Assembly (NCBI GenBank): GCA_029263035.1
Contig: JAJCYF010000025.1
Span: 1 to 24,660, forward strand
Direction: 5' to 3'
From: Actinomycetes bacterium
GTDB taxonomy: Bacteria; Actinomycetota; CADDZG01; JAHWKV01
Length of the DNA stretch: 24,660 nt
In this document: piece after piece, positions 7,016 to 15,428 of the stretch
Position numbering within the stretch: the stretch's first letter is position 1
Layout of the letters: each line of letters begins with the position of its first letter
Program-made: the position numbers and the translations under genes
The notes under the pieces: generated by a model
Databases searched by the model: none
What the model saw: only the letters and a program-made list of their open reading frames with translations
What the model was told of the DNA's origin: nothing

Positions 7016-9247
7016 ATGACCGAAAACCTCAGTGAAAGTGAACGAGAAAAGCAGGCAACCAGCAGCATCAGCGAAAGTGAAAACCCCGCCATCCCCTCTC
7101 CGACGGTCAAGGAGACCCGGCCGAGGACCAATCAGGACTGGTGGCCGAACCAGCTGAACCTGCAAGTGCTTCACCAGCACTCTCCCCGGTCTAACCCCAT
7201 GGGGCAGGACTATGACTACAAACAAGAGTTCGCCAAGCTCGACGTGGAAGCCCTCAAGCAGGACGTTATCGACGTTCTGACCACGTCGCAGGACTGGTGG
7301 CCCGCCGATTACGGCCACTACGGGCCGCTGATGATCCGGTTGAGCTGGCACGCTGCGGGGACCTACCGCATCGCCGACGGCCGGGGCGGCGCCGGCAGCG
7401 GCGATCAGCGCTTCGCCCCTCTGAACAGCTGGCCCGACAACGCCAACCTCGACAAAGCCCGCCGGCTGCTCTGGCCGGTCAAGCAGAAGTACGGCAAGAA
7501 GGTCTCGTGGGCCGACCTGCTGGTCCTCGCCGGAAACTGCGCGATGGAGTCGATGGGGTTCGAGACCTTCGGTTTCGCCTTCGGGCGCGAGGACGTCTGG
7601 GAGCCCGAGGAGATCTACTGGGGCCCCGAGGACACCTGGCTCGGCGATGAGCGTTACGCCGGAGACCGGGAGCTGACCGGACCTTTCGGCGCGGTGCAGA
7701 TGGGCCTGATCTACGTGAACCCGGAGGGTCCCAACGGCAATCCCGACCCATTGGCCTCCGCCCGGGACATCCGGGAGACCTTCGGCCGGATGGCAATGAA
7801 TGACGAGGAGACCGTTGCTCTGATTGCCGGCGGCCACACGTTCGGCAAGTGCCACGGCGCGGGCGACCCCACACTCGTCGGCCCCGAGCCGGAGGGCTGC
7901 CCGGTTGAGCACCAGGGTCTCGGATGGATCAGCGCCCACGGCAGCGGCAAGGCCGGAGACGCGATCACCAGCGGCCTCGAAGGTGCCTGGACCAACCGGC
8001 CCACCACCTGGGACAACGGCTTTTTCGACAACCTTTTCAACTACGACTGGGAGCTGACCACCAGCCCGGCCGGCGCCAACCAGTGGACCCCCAAAAACCC
8101 CGAGGCGAAGGGAACCGTGCCCGACCCGCACGACCCGTCCAAGAAGCACGCCCCGATGATGCTGACCTCGGACCTGGCATTGAAGCTGGACCCGATCTAC
8201 GGCCCGATCTCAAAGCGTTTCCACGAGAACCCGGACCAGCTGGCCGATGCCTTCGCCAGGGCCTGGTACAAGCTGTTGCACCGTGACATGGGGCCGGTTT
8301 CGCGCTACCTGGGCCCGTGGGTCCCGGAGCCGCAGATCTGGCAGGACCCCGTACCCCCGGTTGACCACGAGCTCGTCGGGGACTCCGAGATAGCCGGCCT
8401 CAAGGCCAAGATCCTCGCGTCGGGACTGTCCGTCTCCAGGCTGGCCTCCACCGCGTGGGCGTCGGCCTCCACCTTCCGCGACACCGACAAGCGGGGTGGC
8501 GCCAACGGGGCACGGATCCGCCTGGAACCGCAGCGCAACTGGGAGGTCAACGAGCCGGCCGAGCTGGCGAAGGTGCTGCAGACCCTGGAGGGCATTCAGC
8601 AGGACTTCAACAGCTCGCAGACCGGGAATATGCGGGTCTCGCTGGCCGATCTGATCATCCTGGGCGGCTGCGCGGCAGTCGAGCAGGCGGCGAAAAGCGC
8701 CGGGCACACCGTGACGGTGCCGTTTACGCCGGGTCGTACCGACGCGTCGCAGGAACAGACCGACACCGAGACTTTCTCGGTGCTTGAGCCACCGGCCGAC
8801 GGTTTCCGCAACTACCTGCGGGGAGGCGAGAAGCTGTCACCCGAGACGCTGTTGCTGGACCGGGCCAACCTGCTGAGGCTGACCGCGCCGGAGATGACGG
8901 TGCTGATCGGCGGTATGCGGGCGCTCAACGCCAACTTTGGCGGAACCGCACACGGGGTCTTCACGGACCGGCCGGAGTCGCTGACCAACGACTTCTTCTC
9001 CAGTCTGCTCGATATGAGCGTGGAGTGGAAGGCCGGGTCGGAGGAGAACGTGTACGAGGGCCGGGACCGCAGCACCGGCGAGGTGAAGCGGACCGCCACC
9101 GCGGTCGACCTGGTGATCGGTTCGAACTCGCAGCTGCGGGCCATCGCGGAGGTTAACGCCTGCAGCGACGGCTCGGAGAAGTTCGTAGGTGACTTCGTTG
9201 CCGCGTGGACGAAGGTCATGAACGCAGACCGCTTCGACATCGCCTGA
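7016..9247 (+). CDS. katG: Catalase-peroxidase KatG
   Basis: A 743-residue bifunctional haem enzyme that disproportionates hydrogen peroxide and has broad peroxidase activity. Its two halves are homologous; the N-terminal half carries haem. The distal triad is R108-W111-H112 in MIRLSWHAAGTYR. The Trp-Tyr-Met cross-link residues W111, Y233 (LIYVNPEGPNG) and M259 are all present, as are the proximal His H274 (GGHTFGKCHG) and Trp W325. HRDMGP supplies the mobile Arg. Numbering is four higher than Mycobacterium tuberculosis KatG, and the residue matching its Ser315 is also Ser (S319, DAITSG). AGGAGAAGG stands just upstream of the ATG. The first ~35 residues are Ser/Glu-rich and variable. All catalytic residues are intact, so activity is expected, induced through FurA. 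Confidence 0.97.
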   Translation: MTENLSESEREKQATSSISESENPAIPSPTVKETRPRTNQDWWPNQLNLQVLHQHSPRSNPMGQDYDYKQEFAKLDVEALKQDVIDVLTTSQDWWPADYGHYGPLMIRLSWHAAGTYRIADGRGGAGSGDQRFAPLNSWPDNANLDKARRLLWPVKQKYGKKVSWADLLVLAGNCAMESMGFETFGFAFGREDVWEPEEIYWGPEDTWLGDERYAGDRELTGPFGAVQMGLIYVNPEGPNGNPDPLASARDIRETFGRMAMNDEETVALIAGGHTFGKCHGAGDPTLVGPEPEGCPVEHQGLGWISAHGSGKAGDAITSGLEGAWTNRPTTWDNGFFDNLFNYDWELTTSPAGANQWTPKNPEAKGTVPDPHDPSKKHAPMMLTSDLALKLDPIYGPISKRFHENPDQLADAFARAWYKLLHRDMGPVSRYLGPWVPEPQIWQDPVPPVDHELVGDSEIAGLKAKILASGLSVSRLASTAWASASTFRDTDKRGGANGARIRLEPQRNWEVNEPAELAKVLQTLEGIQQDFNSSQTGNMRVSLADLIILGGCAAVEQAAKSAGHTVTVPFTPGRTDASQEQTDTETFSVLEPPADGFRNYLRGGEKLSPETLLLDRANLLRLTAPEMTVLIGGMRALNANFGGTAHGVFTDRPESLTNDFFSSLLDMSVEWKAGSEENVYEGRDRSTGEVKRTATAVDLVIGSNSQLRAIAEVNACSDGSEKFVGDFVAAWTKVMNADRFDIA

Positions 9248-9251
9248 TCGA

Positions 9252-9286
9252 CGGCCCGGCCGGCCCCTCAGGGACCGGCCGGGCCG
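9252..9286. terminator. GC-rich hairpin between convergent katG and acyltransferase genes
   Basis: Arms CGGCCCGGCCGG and CCGGCCGGGCCG are perfectly complementary. An inner CCC/GGG pair and a small loop lie between them, giving about 15 base pairs. There is no T run, so it is not a textbook intrinsic terminator, but its position between converging genes suggests a two-way stop or transcript-end stabiliser. It overlaps the last codons of the acyltransferase, which encode its GPAGP tail. Confidence 0.5.
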
Positions 9287-10317
9287 GCAACCGGAGGGAC
9301 CTTTGGCTTGTCCTGCGGGTCGATGCGGTCGTCGATCCACTGGTCGATGCGGGCCCACCACGAGTAGAGCCAATCGATGATGGCTTCCGGCTCGGTAGGG
9401 ACCTCGGAGGGTGGAACCCGCCAGTAGCGGGCTGCCACCGGGCGTTCGAACGGGATGCGCCGGTAGATCTGCTTGAAGGTTCCGACGTCCTCCAGCACGG
9501 TGTGGGCCACAAACACCACGTCGGCTTCGGGAGCGGCTTTGACCGCCGCCATCACTCCGTTGTGCCGCGGGGGCAGCATCCGGCGCAGCAGCTCCGCTCG
9601 GTCGGCGTGGCGGTGAAATCCTCCCTTTCGCAGTGAGGCTATCGCCCGGGCTCGCAGGGTAAGGGTGAAGTCCCGGCCCTCCGGGAATAGCACGAATGCT
9701 CCCTGGCCCTTCGTTCCTGCCGCCAACTCACCGATTACGGCTAAAGATCGATCCCGCTCCGACGGATCATGCCTAATGAACCGGTTGGGCAGGCGGTTGC
9801 CGATGATGTCGAAGAACGGGTCCCACTGCAGCTTCGCCAGCATCACTATCCGGGGCAGCCGCCGGTAGGCGATCATCATCGTACCTACGAGCATCAGTGA
9901 GTTGCCCGGCCCGGCGTGCCGGCTGAACACCAGAATCGGCCCTTCCTTGCGGGCCGGCGGGTCCTCGATCAAAATCCGGAGCCGGAAGAATCGTCCTGCT
10001 GCACGATTGATCCGCTTGAGCCACCAGCGCATATAGGTGAAATGGATGCGCTGCATCCTTTCTGACTGGATTGCGAGACCCGCGCCTGAGCCGATCCACA
10101 GCCCGAGCAGCGCCGCAATGCTCAACACCTCGTAGAAGGCGTACACCGTAGCGAAGGCCAAAAGCCGGGCAGCCCGAAGCTTGCGGTCGAAAACAAGGCC
10201 GTACGTGAGTGCGCCCAGCACCAGGGCCGGCGAAGCGGCTATCCAGGCCAGGCAGAGGAGCACCACCAGCGGAGCAAGTACAAGGCGGCGGAGGATTTTG
10301 GGCGGTAGGTGATTCAA
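9268..10317 (-). CDS. PlsC-like acyltransferase (1-acylglycerol-3-phosphate acyltransferase family), HX4N variant
   Basis: A 349-residue membrane-associated acyltransferase-like protein. One or two N-terminal hydrophobic helices (about residues 12-40 and 52-82) precede a PlsC domain with SRHAGPGNS (H134) and FPEGRDF (211-217), equivalent to motifs HX4D and FPEGTR. Motif I carries Asn139 (codon AAC) where the catalytic Asp is expected, one base change from GAC. This would weaken the usual His-Asp charge relay, so activity needs testing. Family members transfer acyl chains to lysophospholipids or related acceptors. The start is TTG at 10317, overlapping the stop of the upstream patatin gene in TTGA, so the two proteins are made together. 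Lipase plus acyltransferase suggests phospholipid remodelling. Confidence 0.82.
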   Translation of the reverse strand: MNHLPPKILRRLVLAPLVVLLCLAWIAASPALVLGALTYGLVFDRKLRAARLLAFATVYAFYEVLSIAALLGLWIGSGAGLAIQSERMQRIHFTYMRWWLKRINRAAGRFFRLRILIEDPPARKEGPILVFSRHAGPGNSLMLVGTMMIAYRRLPRIVMLAKLQWDPFFDIIGNRLPNRFIRHDPSERDRSLAVIGELAAGTKGQGAFVLFPEGRDFTLTLRARAIASLRKGGFHRHADRAELLRRMLPPRHNGVMAAVKAAPEADVVFVAHTVLEDVGTFKQIYRRIPFERPVAARYWRVPPSEVPTEPEAIIDWLYSWWARIDQWIDDRIDPQDKPKVPPVAGPAGP

Positions 10318-11195
10318 TCGCCGGCCCGGCCTTTCGGGCGGCCGGACGAGGCGCTCAGCTCGTCCAGGTAGCGACCGGCGGCGGCATGTGCCGCATCGAT
10401 CCGTTTTGCCACGTGAGTGAAGTCGCGGTACTTGAGCTGGCGGATCCCGGTGGGCAGGTCGTCCTCGCCGGTAGGCAGTACGTGACCGACCACGCCACCG
10501 GGAAGCGATGCCATGTCCCGGGCAAATCGGTGGCGTCGCCCTATCTCAAACGCCACCGTCGCCACCTGGAGCAGGTTTTTGGGGGCGGCAAGGGGCTGTT
10601 CGATCCGCCCCACCTGCAGGATGTACAGCTCGGTGGCCCCAAGAGCCACCGCCCTTTCGATGGGGATGCTGTTGACCAGGCCGCCGTCCAGGTAGTGCTC
10701 GCCGTCAATCTCGACCGGAGGCAGCAGGCCGGGGACCGCAGCCGAGGCGAGGATCGCCGGCGTGAGCGGTCCTTCGCTGAACCAGTGCTCTGCCGCCCGC
10801 TCCACGCTGGCCGCGACACACTGGAACGGCACTGCGAGCTCGTCGAATCGCCGGACCGGCAGGAGGCGCTCGATGAGATCCTTGAGGTTCTGGTTGGAGT
10901 GCAGGTGGTTTCCCCGGCGGACCAGATTGGCGGCCCCGCCGAACGGCGAGGCAAAAACCCGGTCCTTGCCCAGGGCCGTCCACGCTCCACGAAGCTTGCG
11001 TACGGAGTCCAGTGAGGGGTCCGCGGCGACCGCTGCGCCGTTCAATGCGCCGACCGAGGTCCCGACGATCAGGTCCGGTGTGATTCCCCGCTCCAGCAGC
11101 GCCTGCAACATGCCGACCTCGTTCGCCCCCAGGTGTCCACCGCCTCCCAGGACAAAACCCACGGTGTGCCGCGCGGTCGTTTCGGTCTCCGGCAT
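10314..11195 (-). CDS. Patatin-like phospholipase family protein
   Basis: A 293-residue patatin/RssA-type serine hydrolase. Key parts are the glycine-rich oxyanion loop GFVLGGGGHLG (about 13-23), the nucleophile elbow GTSVG with S47, and the catalytic Asp D170 in YLDGGLVNSIP, giving the Ser-Asp dyad. The expected Arg in the oxyanion loop (GGGxRG) is His or Leu here (GGGGHLG), a common variation in bacterial members. No signal peptide; such enzymes act on membrane lipids from the cytoplasmic side. Removing a fatty acyl chain would yield the lysolipid that a PlsC enzyme, encoded immediately downstream with a 4-base overlap, could re-acylate (inference). The ATG at 11195 has no ribosome site and a -10-like TACTCT six bases upstream. 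Confidence 0.88.
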   Translation of the reverse strand: MPETETTARHTVGFVLGGGGHLGANEVGMLQALLERGITPDLIVGTSVGALNGAAVAADPSLDSVRKLRGAWTALGKDRVFASPFGGAANLVRRGNHLHSNQNLKDLIERLLPVRRFDELAVPFQCVAASVERAAEHWFSEGPLTPAILASAAVPGLLPPVEIDGEHYLDGGLVNSIPIERAVALGATELYILQVGRIEQPLAAPKNLLQVATVAFEIGRRHRFARDMASLPGGVVGHVLPTGEDDLPTGIRQLKYRDFTHVAKRIDAAHAAAGRYLDELSASSGRPKGRAGD

Positions 11196-11201
11196 AGGTA
11201 C

Positions 11202-11207
11202 AGAGTA
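11202..11207 (-). promoter_or_regulatory. -10 box of the patatin-acyltransferase operon (leaderless)
   Basis: TACTCT on the minus strand, followed by exactly six bases and then the ATG at 11195, predicts transcription starting on the start codon. No clear -35 was seen. The divergent zinc-finger gene has TAGGAT at 11223-11228 as a possible -10 on the other strand. Confidence 0.4.
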
Positions 11208-11252
11208 TGTCCGGCGCGGCGATAGGATCGACTGAATTCAAACGGAGGTTCC

Positions 11253-11549
11253 ATGGCATCCGAAACCTGCAATCATCTGGATCAGATCCTGGAGGTCACA
11301 CCCAGCGGAAACGGGTGCGAGGAGTGCACGGCAGCCGGCCGCCGTTGGGTGCATCTGCGCCTGTGCCAGTCCTGCGGGCACGTCGGTTGCTGTGACAACT
11401 CGCCGGGGAGGCACGCCACCAAGCACGCCGCCTCTACCGGGCACCCCATCATCCGCTCCTTCGAGCCGGGCGAAGCCTGGTTGTGGTGTTACCCCGACGA
11501 CCTGTTTTTCGAGCTGGAGGACCTGGAGCCGGGCCCCTGGCACACCTAG
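11253..11549 (+). CDS. UBP-type zinc finger protein
   Basis: A 98-residue protein that is essentially one ZnF-UBP domain. The likely zinc-binding residues are visible in family order: C6, H8, C22-x-x-C25, C38-x-x-C41 (RLCQSCGHVGCC), C46, H54, H58 and H64. In eukaryotes this finger binds the free C-terminus of ubiquitin. In actinobacteria short stand-alone copies are common and their partner is not known. Conserved core words are WVHLRLCQSCGHVGC and HATKHAASTGHP. Translation starts at ATG 11253 with GGAGG five bases upstream. It is divergent from the patatin operon, with 57 bases between starts. Confidence 0.88.
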   Translation: MASETCNHLDQILEVTPSGNGCEECTAAGRRWVHLRLCQSCGHVGCCDNSPGRHATKHAASTGHPIIRSFEPGEAWLWCYPDDLFFELEDLEPGPWHT

Positions 11550-11599
11550 CACCTCCGGCGAAGGTGGTACGGCGCGGTCGGTGACGTTCCCAACTCGGT

Positions 11600-11605
11600 T
11601 AAAAT
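11600..11605 (+). promoter_or_regulatory. Possible -10 box for the STAS-domain gene
   Basis: TAAAAT in an otherwise GC-rich gap. It would start a transcript near 11612 with a leader of about 50 bases holding AAAGGA (11651-11656) before the TTG start. No convincing -35. Confidence 0.3.
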
Positions 11606-11664
11606 GGCCTTGGTGAGCCGGGAAGCCTGGTCGGCGCTTATTTGTCTCTGAAAGGAATAGCGCC

Positions 11665-12093
11665 TTGGAGCACGCCGCTGCCACTACGTCTTCCAATTCT
11701 CAAACTTACGGTGACAAACGCGAGCCGGCGAGCTCTCAGAGGGTCACCCGCGCCGACAAGGGCTTCGTGGTGCAGTGCGTTCGCACGGGCGGCAAGGTGA
11801 AGATGCTCCTCGGGGGTGAGCTGGACGCCTACTCCTCGCACCTGCTCGAGGGCCGGATGCGGCACTGCGAGTCCGAGGGCTGCAGCGAGATCACCTTGGA
11901 TCTGGAGGCCGTCACGTTCGTCGACTCAAGCGGTCTGAGGACCCTGATCGAGGCGGCTAAACGAGCCCGCACCGGCAACTGGCGTATGCAGGTGGTCAAC
12001 GCCCGGGACACGGTGAGAAAGATCTTCGACATGACCGACATGGACTCTCTGATCGCTTATTGTCAGGCCAATCCCATGGCGCCGGAACGTTGA
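11665..12093 (+). CDS. Anti-sigma factor antagonist (STAS domain)
   Basis: A 142-residue SpoIIAA/RsbV-like STAS protein. The domain occupies about residues 33-138: KVKMLLGGELDAYSS as the first strand-helix unit, then LEAVTFVDSSGLRTLIEA. The DSSG serines are the site phosphorylated by an anti-sigma kinase. In the unphosphorylated state such proteins bind the kinase and free a sigma factor. No kinase or sigma gene lies in this window, so the partner is encoded elsewhere. A polar, Ser/Thr-rich tail of about 30 residues precedes the domain and is longer than usual. The start is TTG at 11665, supported by AAAGGA eight bases upstream. Confidence 0.88.
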   Translation: MEHAAATTSSNSQTYGDKREPASSQRVTRADKGFVVQCVRTGGKVKMLLGGELDAYSSHLLEGRMRHCESEGCSEITLDLEAVTFVDSSGLRTLIEAAKRARTGNWRMQVVNARDTVRKIFDMTDMDSLIAYCQANPMAPER

Positions 12094-12107
12094 GTCCGGC
12101 TTACGTT

Positions 12108-12113
12108 TAGCAT
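12108..12113 (+). promoter_or_regulatory. -10 box giving a leaderless MTA phosphorylase transcript
   Basis: TAGCAT followed by exactly six bases and then ATG at 12120. No ribosome site is present before this start, which agrees with leaderless translation. No -35 consensus recognised. Confidence 0.4.
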
Positions 12114-12119
12114 CAACGG

Positions 12120-12932
12120 ATGGCCGGTGCAGAGATAGGCATCTTCGGGGGTTCGGGCTTTTATTCGCTGGTGCCCGGTTTCACCGAGGTCGAGGTCGAC
12201 ACGCCGTTCGGCCCGCCCTCGGACACGCTCGCTGTGGGTGAGATCGAGGGCCGCTCCGTGGCCTTCATGGCCCGTCACAACCGGGCCCACACCATCCCTC
12301 CCCACAAGATCAACTACCGGGCCAACCTGTGGGCGTTCAAGTCTCTGGGGATCACCCGGGTGCTCGCGCCCTGCGCCGCCGGATCCCTCAAGCCCTGGAT
12401 CCACCCAGGCAACTTCGTGGTGTGCGACCAGTTCATCGATCGTACCCGGGCCCGCAGGGACACCTTCTTCGACGGCCCGCCGGTAACCCACGTGAGCGCC
12501 GCCGACCCCTACTGTCCGGAGCTCCGCAAGCTGGCCGTGGTCACCGGTGCGGCGGCCGGGCTGACCATGCACCCGGCGGGGACGATGGTGGTCATTGAAG
12601 GGCCCCGCTTTTCCTCCCGGGCCGAAAGCGAGTTCCACTCATCCCAGGGGTGGGACGCAGTGAGCATGACGCAGTATCCCGAGGTCGCCCTGGCTCGGGA
12701 GCTGGAGATGTGCTTTTGCGGGATTGCGTTGATCACCGACTACGACTCGGGCATCGAGGAGGTCGCACCGGTCTCGGCGGCGGAGGTCGTCCGGGTGTTC
12801 GGAGAAAGCAACGAGAAGCTGCGAACGCTGCTGGTTAGCCTGGTCGAGAAGATCCCCGTAACCCGGGAGTGTTCCTGCGGGAGCGCGCTGACCGGGGCCC
12901 GTCTGTCGAACGAGGCGGAGCCCGAGGGCTGA
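12120..12932 (+). CDS. mtnP: S-methyl-5'-thioadenosine phosphorylase (MTAP/PNP family)
   Basis: A 270-residue phosphorylase that cleaves 5'-methylthioadenosine to adenine and 5-methylthioribose 1-phosphate in the methionine salvage route. Visible signatures are GIFGGSGFYSL at the N-terminus (phosphate loop), MARHNRAHTIPPHKINYRAN, VVIEGPRFSSRAES and MTQYPEVALARE followed by ALITDYDSG, the base-pocket block of MTAP-type rather than classical PNP enzymes. Length matches MTAP. Related PNP-type members use other purine nucleosides, so substrate is a family inference. The terminal segment contains ECSCGSAL, two closely spaced cysteines often seen in bacterial MTAP. The next gene starts one base after its stop, so the two are co-transcribed. 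Confidence 0.9.
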   Translation: MAGAEIGIFGGSGFYSLVPGFTEVEVDTPFGPPSDTLAVGEIEGRSVAFMARHNRAHTIPPHKINYRANLWAFKSLGITRVLAPCAAGSLKPWIHPGNFVVCDQFIDRTRARRDTFFDGPPVTHVSAADPYCPELRKLAVVTGAAAGLTMHPAGTMVVIEGPRFSSRAESEFHSSQGWDAVSMTQYPEVALARELEMCFCGIALITDYDSGIEEVAPVSAAEVVRVFGESNEKLRTLLVSLVEKIPVTRECSCGSALTGARLSNEAEPEG

Positions 12933-12933
12933 C

Positions 12934-14559
12934 GTGGCCTCCAGCGCGCTCACCCGTGGCCGGGAGGCCTTCGAGCGTCGAAACTGGAGCTCCGCATACC
13001 GGGAGCTGACCGCCGCCGGCGCCGGGATGGAGTTGGAGGCAGACGACCTGCAGCTGCTTTTCACCGCAGCGCACCTGACCGGTAGGGAATCCGAGCGCAA
13101 CGAGCTGGGGGCGGAGGCCTACCGCATGCACGTGGAGTCCGGCAACGTACCGGCCGCCGTCCGGTGTGCATTCCACCTGATCATGGGATTTGCCGAACAG
13201 AAGGAGTACGCCCAGGCGGGAGGCTGGCTAGGCCGGGCCCGTGAGCTGCTGGACGACTACGGGATGGATTGCGTGGAGCAGGGCTACCTCATACTCCCGG
13301 TGGGCCTGCAGAGCCTCGATGCCGGCGACACCGCCGGAGCTATGGCGAGCTTCGCTCAGGCGGCGAAGATTGCCCAGCGCTACGGCGACGCCGACCTGGC
13401 CACACTGAGCCGGATCGGCCGGGGGCGGGCGCTGATCAACCTGGGCGAGGCGGCCGAGGGTGCGGCGATGCTGGACCAGGCCATGGTCGCGGTGACCGCA
13501 GGGGAGCTCACCCCGATGGTCTCCGGCGTGGTCTACTGCGCGGTCATCGAGATGTGCCGTGACATCTTCGACCTGGGCCGCGCCCGGGAGTGGACCGCGG
13601 CCCTGGCGCAATGGTGCTCCACCCAGCCCGGTCTGGTTCCCTACCGGGGCGAGTGCCTGGTCTACCGGGTGGAGATCATGAAGCTGCGCGGCACCTGGGA
13701 CGATGCCTCCCAGGAGGTGGGGGCGGCCTGCGAGGTGCTGGCCGACCGGCCGGCCGAGCCGCTGGCCCGCTACCAGCAGGCGGAGCTGCACCGGCTGACC
13801 GGCAACTTCGGACCGGCGGAGGAGAGCTACCGGCTGGTCTCCCGCCTCGGGGGTTCACCCCAACCGGGGCTGGCCCTGCTACGCCTGGCTCAGGGCCAGG
13901 TGAAAACCGCCGAATCCTCGATCCGGCTGGCGATGGATGAGGCGGGGTCGCCGATCCGGCGGGCGCCCCTGCTGGCCGGTTGCGCCGAGATCCTGCTGGA
14001 AGCCAACAAGCTGGAGCAGGCCCGGTCGGTTGCCGCCGAGCTGTCCACGATCGCCGGGGACCTCGATGCGCCGCTGCTTCATGGGACCGCCGCCTACGTC
14101 GAGGGATCGGTCCTGCTTGCGGCCGGGGAGGTTGAGGGGGCGCTGGCCGCCCTTCGGCGAGCCTGGCGCGTCTTTCGGGAGCTCGACGCCGCATACGACG
14201 GCGCGCGGACGAGGGCTCTCATCGGCATCGCCTGCCGGCAGTTGGGGGACGAGGACACCGCCCAGATGGAGCTCGACGCCGCCCGCTGGGTGTTCCGGCA
14301 GCTGGGGGCGGCCACCGACCAGGCGCGGGTGGACCGCCTGATGGCCCGGCGGGAACAGGCACCTGCCGGACTCACCGCCCGTGAGGTTGAAGTGCTGTGC
14401 CTGGTTGCCGCGGGGATGACCAACCGCGCGATCGCCGCGGAGCTGTTCCTGGCCAATAAGACCGTTGCCCGGCACGTGAGCAACATCTTCACCAAGCTCG
14501 GTGTGTCGTCCCGTTCGGCGGCAACCGCATTCGCCTTCCAGAACGGCCTGATTCCCTAG
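12934..14559 (+). CDS. LuxR-family regulator with TPR-like N-terminal region
   Basis: A 541-residue protein. Residues 1 to about 470 are a long run of alanine/leucine-rich helical pairs with TPR character, for example ALTRGREAFERRNWSSAY and GDTAGAMASFAQAAKIAQRY. The last ~65 residues are a LuxR/GerE helix-turn-helix: LTAREVEVLCLVAAGMTNR, then IAAELFLANKTVARHVSNIF and KLGVSSRSAATAFAF. It resembles the C-terminal half of LAL/MalT-like regulators but has no Walker A ATPase domain. Activation is therefore probably by protein or ligand binding to the TPR scaffold. The GTG at 12934, one base after the mtnP stop, has GAGG six bases upstream. Its target genes cannot be read from the sequence. Confidence 0.88.
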   Translation: MASSALTRGREAFERRNWSSAYRELTAAGAGMELEADDLQLLFTAAHLTGRESERNELGAEAYRMHVESGNVPAAVRCAFHLIMGFAEQKEYAQAGGWLGRARELLDDYGMDCVEQGYLILPVGLQSLDAGDTAGAMASFAQAAKIAQRYGDADLATLSRIGRGRALINLGEAAEGAAMLDQAMVAVTAGELTPMVSGVVYCAVIEMCRDIFDLGRAREWTAALAQWCSTQPGLVPYRGECLVYRVEIMKLRGTWDDASQEVGAACEVLADRPAEPLARYQQAELHRLTGNFGPAEESYRLVSRLGGSPQPGLALLRLAQGQVKTAESSIRLAMDEAGSPIRRAPLLAGCAEILLEANKLEQARSVAAELSTIAGDLDAPLLHGTAAYVEGSVLLAAGEVEGALAALRRAWRVFRELDAAYDGARTRALIGIACRQLGDEDTAQMELDAARWVFRQLGAATDQARVDRLMARREQAPAGLTAREVEVLCLVAAGMTNRAIAAELFLANKTVARHVSNIFTKLGVSSRSAATAFAFQNGLIP

Positions 14560-14673
14560 TCATCCATAGGCCGGCGGCCCAAAATGGGTAATTCGCCCGA
14601 TGCCGGAGCCTCCCGTCGGGACGTAGATTTCGCGAACGAGGTTCGACGAGACACGACCAAAGGAGGTCCACCG

Positions 14674-15357
14674 ATGTCCAAGGAGTTAATGGACAGGATC
14701 CGCGCCGGAACCATAGCCCTAGGCCCGCTGTTTTTGATGGCGGCGATGTTTTACCACCCGTACATCGCAGACCTGACCGACGAAAGCCAGGTGGCCGGTG
14801 CCATGAGCACCCACGTCCGCACCGCTCGGTGGGGGCTCTCCCACCTTGCGGTCGCGGCCGGCCTGGGCCTGCTCCTCCTGGCGATGCTCGCAGTGCTGAC
14901 CCACCTCCGGGAGGCGGGGGAGCACCGCTGGAGCCCGGTGGCGGTTCCCTTCCTGGTGATGGGGACAATAGTTTTCACGTTCCTGCCCGCCATGGAGATT
15001 GCGATGATCGCAGCCTTCAACGCCGGGACCGACCCGGTCGTCCTGCAGGCGAACCTAAGCACCTGGTTCCTTCCGCTGATGGTGACGAGTGCGGTGCTGT
15101 CCGGCGTGGGAACCGTCCTTCTGGCCGCCGGTATCGTTCGCAGCGGGGTGCTGGCTGTGCCGCAGGCCAGGATTGTCGCCGGGGCGCTGGCAGTTCTGGC
15201 GGTCTCCCGCTTCGTCCCGCAGGGCCGGGCGCTTTACGCCGGGGCGGTCGCGGCCGTGGTGGCCCTGGTGCCGATCGCGGTCCGGATGTGGAACGAGATT
15301 CCGGCAGCCGGGCGGACCCGCAGCGGGATCGCCACCAGTCCGGGAACCGCCCGGTAA
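14674..15357 (+). CDS. Polytopic membrane protein of unknown function
   Basis: A 227-residue integral membrane protein with about six predicted hydrophobic helices (roughly residues 12-30, 53-77, 87-113, 129-152, 158-178 and 182-203) and a polar C-terminal tail. I do not recognise the family with certainty; the architecture resembles small DUF4386-like actinobacterial membrane proteins. The ATG at 14674 is firmly set by AAAGGAGGT (14659-14667), the best ribosome site in the window, six bases upstream; the earlier ATG at 14584 is not needed. It follows the LuxR regulator by 114 bases and precedes a strong terminator, so it is last in its transcript and may have its own promoter. Confidence 0.78.
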   Translation: MSKELMDRIRAGTIALGPLFLMAAMFYHPYIADLTDESQVAGAMSTHVRTARWGLSHLAVAAGLGLLLLAMLAVLTHLREAGEHRWSPVAVPFLVMGTIVFTFLPAMEIAMIAAFNAGTDPVVLQANLSTWFLPLMVTSAVLSGVGTVLLAAGIVRSGVLAVPQARIVAGALAVLAVSRFVPQGRALYAGAVAAVVALVPIAVRMWNEIPAAGRTRSGIATSPGTAR

Positions 15358-15380
15358 GCGCCATTTAGACCGGATAAAAC

Positions 15381-15415
15381 AAAACACCTGCCCCGAGCCG
15401 GGGCAGGTGTTTTTT
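15381..15415. terminator. Strong bidirectional intrinsic terminator
   Basis: A 14-base perfect stem (AAAACACCTGCCCC / GGGGCAGGTGTTTT) with loop GAGCC, followed by a T run on the plus strand and, because of the A run on the other side, by a T run on the minus strand too. It sits between the convergent membrane-protein gene and the helicase gene and should stop transcripts from both. Confidence 0.93.
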
Positions 15416-15428
15416 GAGGTTTGGTGGG

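Noticed and set aside
12083..12110. GGAAC...GTT resembling a SigH/SigR-type promoter before mtnP
   Set aside because: The spacer is 16 bases rather than the usual 17-19 and GGAAC lies inside the end of the STAS gene; coincidence is likely.
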